Shown piece by piece: positions 23,473 to 25,378 of a stretch of 25,378 nucleotides of DNA. The notes under the pieces are model-generated. The model was not told where the DNA came from, ran no database searches, and saw only the letters and a program-made list of their open reading frames with translations. Made by a program: the position numbers and the translations under genes. Source of the DNA: an uncultured Bacteroides sp. (GTDB lineage Bacteria; Bacteroidota; Bacteroidia; Bacteroidales; Bacteroidaceae); NCBI GenBank assembly GCA_900553815.1, contig USEY01000054.1:1-25378 (forward strand), read 5' to 3'. Every line of letters begins with the position of its first letter. Positions within the stretch are counted from its first letter, which is position 1.

Positions 23473-25284
23473 ATGAAACATGCTGTATGGTTGTTTGGCT
23501 TGCTGCTGATAGTGGCAGGCTGTGTTTCGCCCGTTGAGCGGGCTGCATGGGAGGTGGTTGGACAAGTAGGAGACAGAAACGGGGAGTTGGCCCGCTTCCT
23601 GGAACATTACCGGCACTCCGGCGATAAAGAGAGGTATCAGGCCGCCTGTTTTCTCGTTGCCAATATGCTGGGCAAGCATTCGCTGGCTTCCGACGGGCAT
23701 ACGCCCGTTTACGATGTGGATGTGGTGAAGGCCGATTCTTTGATTGCCTCTTTGGAATACTCTTTTGCGCTGCGCGAGCGTTGCGCCTTTTTGCAAGACT
23801 ATAGTTTTGAGCAGTTTTGCGAATATGTGTTGCCCTACCGGGTGGCCAACGAGCCTTTGCAGTATTATTGGAAGTGGGACTGTGCCCGTCGTTTCGGCAC
23901 CGTGCAGTCCGAAGACATGACAGAGGCGGCGCGGCAGCTCAATGCACGGGTCAGGTTAGGCATTTCGCCCGAGTTCTACGGCGTTCCCCAAAAGTCATAT
24001 TCCGAAATGATGCGTACCGGCTATGGCAAATGCGACGACCGTGCCACGCTGTTGGTCATGGCGTTGCGTTCGGCGGGCATTCCCTCTGCTTTCGAGTTTG
24101 TCCCTTATTGGGGTAGCAGCAACAACGGCCATTCCTTTGGCTCGCTGGTGAAACCCGACGGGAGTGTCGTCCTGTTCCAGAACGACAGCAACGACGAGGA
24201 AGGCAGCCGCCTGATGCGGAAAGTGCCGAAGGTCTATCGCAAGACTTACGCCCTGCAACGCAGTATGTATGCCTCGTCCGACACCTTGTCCGATTTGTTC
24301 CGCCATGCCGATGTGCTCGATGTGACTGCCGCCCACGAGGTAGGGTGCAGGAGCGTCTGTTTGCCCGCCGGAGCCGCAACGGGCATCCGCTACTTGTCTG
24401 TATTCTCGCCGGGCGGATGGTTGCCGGTTGCTTTCAGTGCTTCGGGCGAGTTCCGGCAGGTAGGCACGGGGCTTCGCCCGGGTGTGGCGGGCAATGAAGA
24501 TGAAGCGCTGCAGCTGGGCAACGGCATCCTCTACCTGCCTTCTTCCTGGTCGGGTTCTGAGGCAGAGCCGGTGGCATGGCCTGTCATTGTGTCTGCCGAT
24601 ACCGTCAGGGTCTTGCAGTTGGATACCCTTCGGCGGGGCACGGTGTTGCTGGAGCGGAAGTATCCGCTGAGTGCCCGCATGGTGCGCTATGCCCGCAACA
24701 TGGTGCGCGGTGTTTTCGAAGTCGCCAATACTCCCGACTTCTCCGATGCGCGCGAGCTGTACCGCATCACCGACACTCCTCAAAGCCGTATGCAGCGCAT
24801 CCGTCTGGCCGACGGTGCCGGTTTCCGCTATGTCAGGTATCGCCGTCCCGCCGGGCGGTTCAGTCTGGCCGAACTGCGGGCGGTGGACAGCGGCGGGCAT
24901 CCGGTAGAGTTTATTCCTATGCTCAGTAAGGCTATGTCGCGTAGCGGCGGTGCTTCCAAAATATTCGATTCCGACCCGCTGACGTATTTCGAAGTCAGTG
25001 GAGCGGTGGACTTGTGGGCAGGTATGGACTTGAAGCAACAGCGGCGCGAAGTCTTTGTGGAGTTTGCTCCGCGCAACGACGACAACGCCGTGTCGCCGGG
25101 CGATGTGTATGAACTGTTTTATTGGGACAACGGCTGGATGCCGGCCGGTCGGCAGCAGGCCGAAGGCTATGTGCTCCGTTTCGACAATGTGCCGCTGAAT
25201 GCCTTGTTCTGGTTGCGCAATCTGACACGTGGACACGAGGAACGTCCCTTTACCTACGAAGGTGGCAGGCAAGTGTGGTGGTGA
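23473..25284 (+). CDS. Transglutaminase-like lipoprotein with discoidin-like tail
   Basis: This 603-residue protein has a lipobox (IVAGC, Cys17). Residues 110-240 form a transglutaminase/protease-like core: YVLPYRVANEPLQYY, then YGKCDDRATLLVMALRSAGIP with the nucleophile Cys187, and His220 in NNGHSF. An acidic residue such as D229 or D238 completes the usual Cys-His-Asp triad. Residues 480-600 resemble a galactose-binding, F5/8-type (discoidin) fold (FDSDPLTYFE, then VFVEFAPR). Such lipoproteins are probably surface-exposed and act on protein or glycan ligands; the substrate is unknown. It follows DUF3244 by 16 bases. Confidence 0.88.
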   Translation: MKHAVWLFGLLLIVAGCVSPVERAAWEVVGQVGDRNGELARFLEHYRHSGDKERYQAACFLVANMLGKHSLASDGHTPVYDVDVVKADSLIASLEYSFALRERCAFLQDYSFEQFCEYVLPYRVANEPLQYYWKWDCARRFGTVQSEDMTEAARQLNARVRLGISPEFYGVPQKSYSEMMRTGYGKCDDRATLLVMALRSAGIPSAFEFVPYWGSSNNGHSFGSLVKPDGSVVLFQNDSNDEEGSRLMRKVPKVYRKTYALQRSMYASSDTLSDLFRHADVLDVTAAHEVGCRSVCLPAGAATGIRYLSVFSPGGWLPVAFSASGEFRQVGTGLRPGVAGNEDEALQLGNGILYLPSSWSGSEAEPVAWPVIVSADTVRVLQLDTLRRGTVLLERKYPLSARMVRYARNMVRGVFEVANTPDFSDARELYRITDTPQSRMQRIRLADGAGFRYVRYRRPAGRFSLAELRAVDSGGHPVEFIPMLSKAMSRSGGASKIFDSDPLTYFEVSGAVDLWAGMDLKQQRREVFVEFAPRNDDNAVSPGDVYELFYWDNGWMPAGRQQAEGYVLRFDNVPLNALFWLRNLTRGHEERPFTYEGGRQVWW

Positions 25285-25296
25285 AATTATTAATCT

Positions 25297-25320
25297 AATC
25301 TTTTATTTAATCTTTTATTT
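25297..25320. repeat. 12-bp tandem duplication
   Basis: AATCTTTTATTT occurs twice in direct succession (25297-25308, 25309-25320), just inside the right terminal repeat. It may have arisen by slippage or be part of the boundary. Confidence 0.85.
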
Positions 25321-25326
25321 AACTTA

Positions 25327-25378
25327 CAATAGTTCGTTAAAAATTAGCCCAGCCTAAGCGGCTCTGGCAGTAAATAAA
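25327..25378. repeat. Right copy of 52-bp terminal inverted repeat
   Basis: This is the exact reverse complement of 3-54. Read from outside toward the window it carries the same hairpin followed by TTTTT, that is, a terminator-like signal for transcription entering from the right. The 42 bases between the transglutaminase stop and this copy show no other terminator. Confidence 0.9.

Noticed and set aside
23995..25272. 425-codon open frame on the minus strand opposite the transglutaminase-like gene
   Set aside because: The translation is compositionally odd (His, Gln and Arg-rich) and matches nothing, while the plus strand has a lipobox and catalytic motifs.

Overview
The window looks like a chromosomal segment of a gut-type Bacteroidales bacterium, most likely a member of the Bacteroidaceae (Bacteroides/Phocaeicola-like). 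Three things point there. First, the families present are typical of the group: DUF4348-like lipoprotein, DUF3127, DUF4835/PorD, HU-HIG, DUF3244, and a TPR membrane regulator with a C-terminal helix-turn-helix. Second, promoters have the Bacteroidetes form (TTTG, about 19-20 nt, TAnnTTTG). Third, genes lack strong Shine-Dalgarno sites. No tRNA, rRNA, CRISPR array, phage gene or intact transposase was seen.

Layout. 1-685 is AT-rich and mostly non-coding, with a strong hairpin, an intrinsic terminator and one possible tiny ORF. 686-4345 (minus) is a four-gene run: NAD-dependent epimerase-type threonine dehydrogenase, a lipoprotein, murB, and a PhnP-like metallo-hydrolase. Divergent from it is kbl (4492-5679, plus); the dehydrogenase and kbl together make the threonine-to-glycine pathway. 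A ferritin gene (minus) converges on kbl across a bidirectional terminator. A membrane-anchored protein of unknown function follows (6652-8283). 8284-9716 has no convincing gene but holds inverted heptad-repeat blocks, a 40-bp perfect palindrome and a near-consensus promoter firing into apparently non-coding minus-strand sequence. DUF3127 (minus) ends that stretch.

10361-19919 (plus) is a housekeeping block: dnaN, a DEDDh exonuclease, coaBC, a PorD/DUF4835 protein, recN, a TrmH/RlmB-type RNA methyltransferase, a secreted protein joining a degenerate HtrA-like domain to TPRs, a 22-bp tandem repeat, an HU-HIG protein and ridA. Spacing suggests coaBC-porD-recN and rlmB-TPR are co-transcribed. 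A secreted thioredoxin-like protein with its own promoter comes next (20309-20845).

The right end (21176-25284, plus) is the most system-like part. It encodes a lipoprotein-TPR-transmembrane-coiled-coil-HTH regulator, a small secreted DUF3244 protein behind a good -7 element, and a transglutaminase-like lipoprotein with a discoidin-like tail. This may be an envelope sensing unit with its outputs. Its function is inferred only.

The two extreme ends of the window carry the same 52-bp sequence in inverted orientation. This suggests that copies of one repeated element flank the segment, or that the whole segment lies between inverted repeats.
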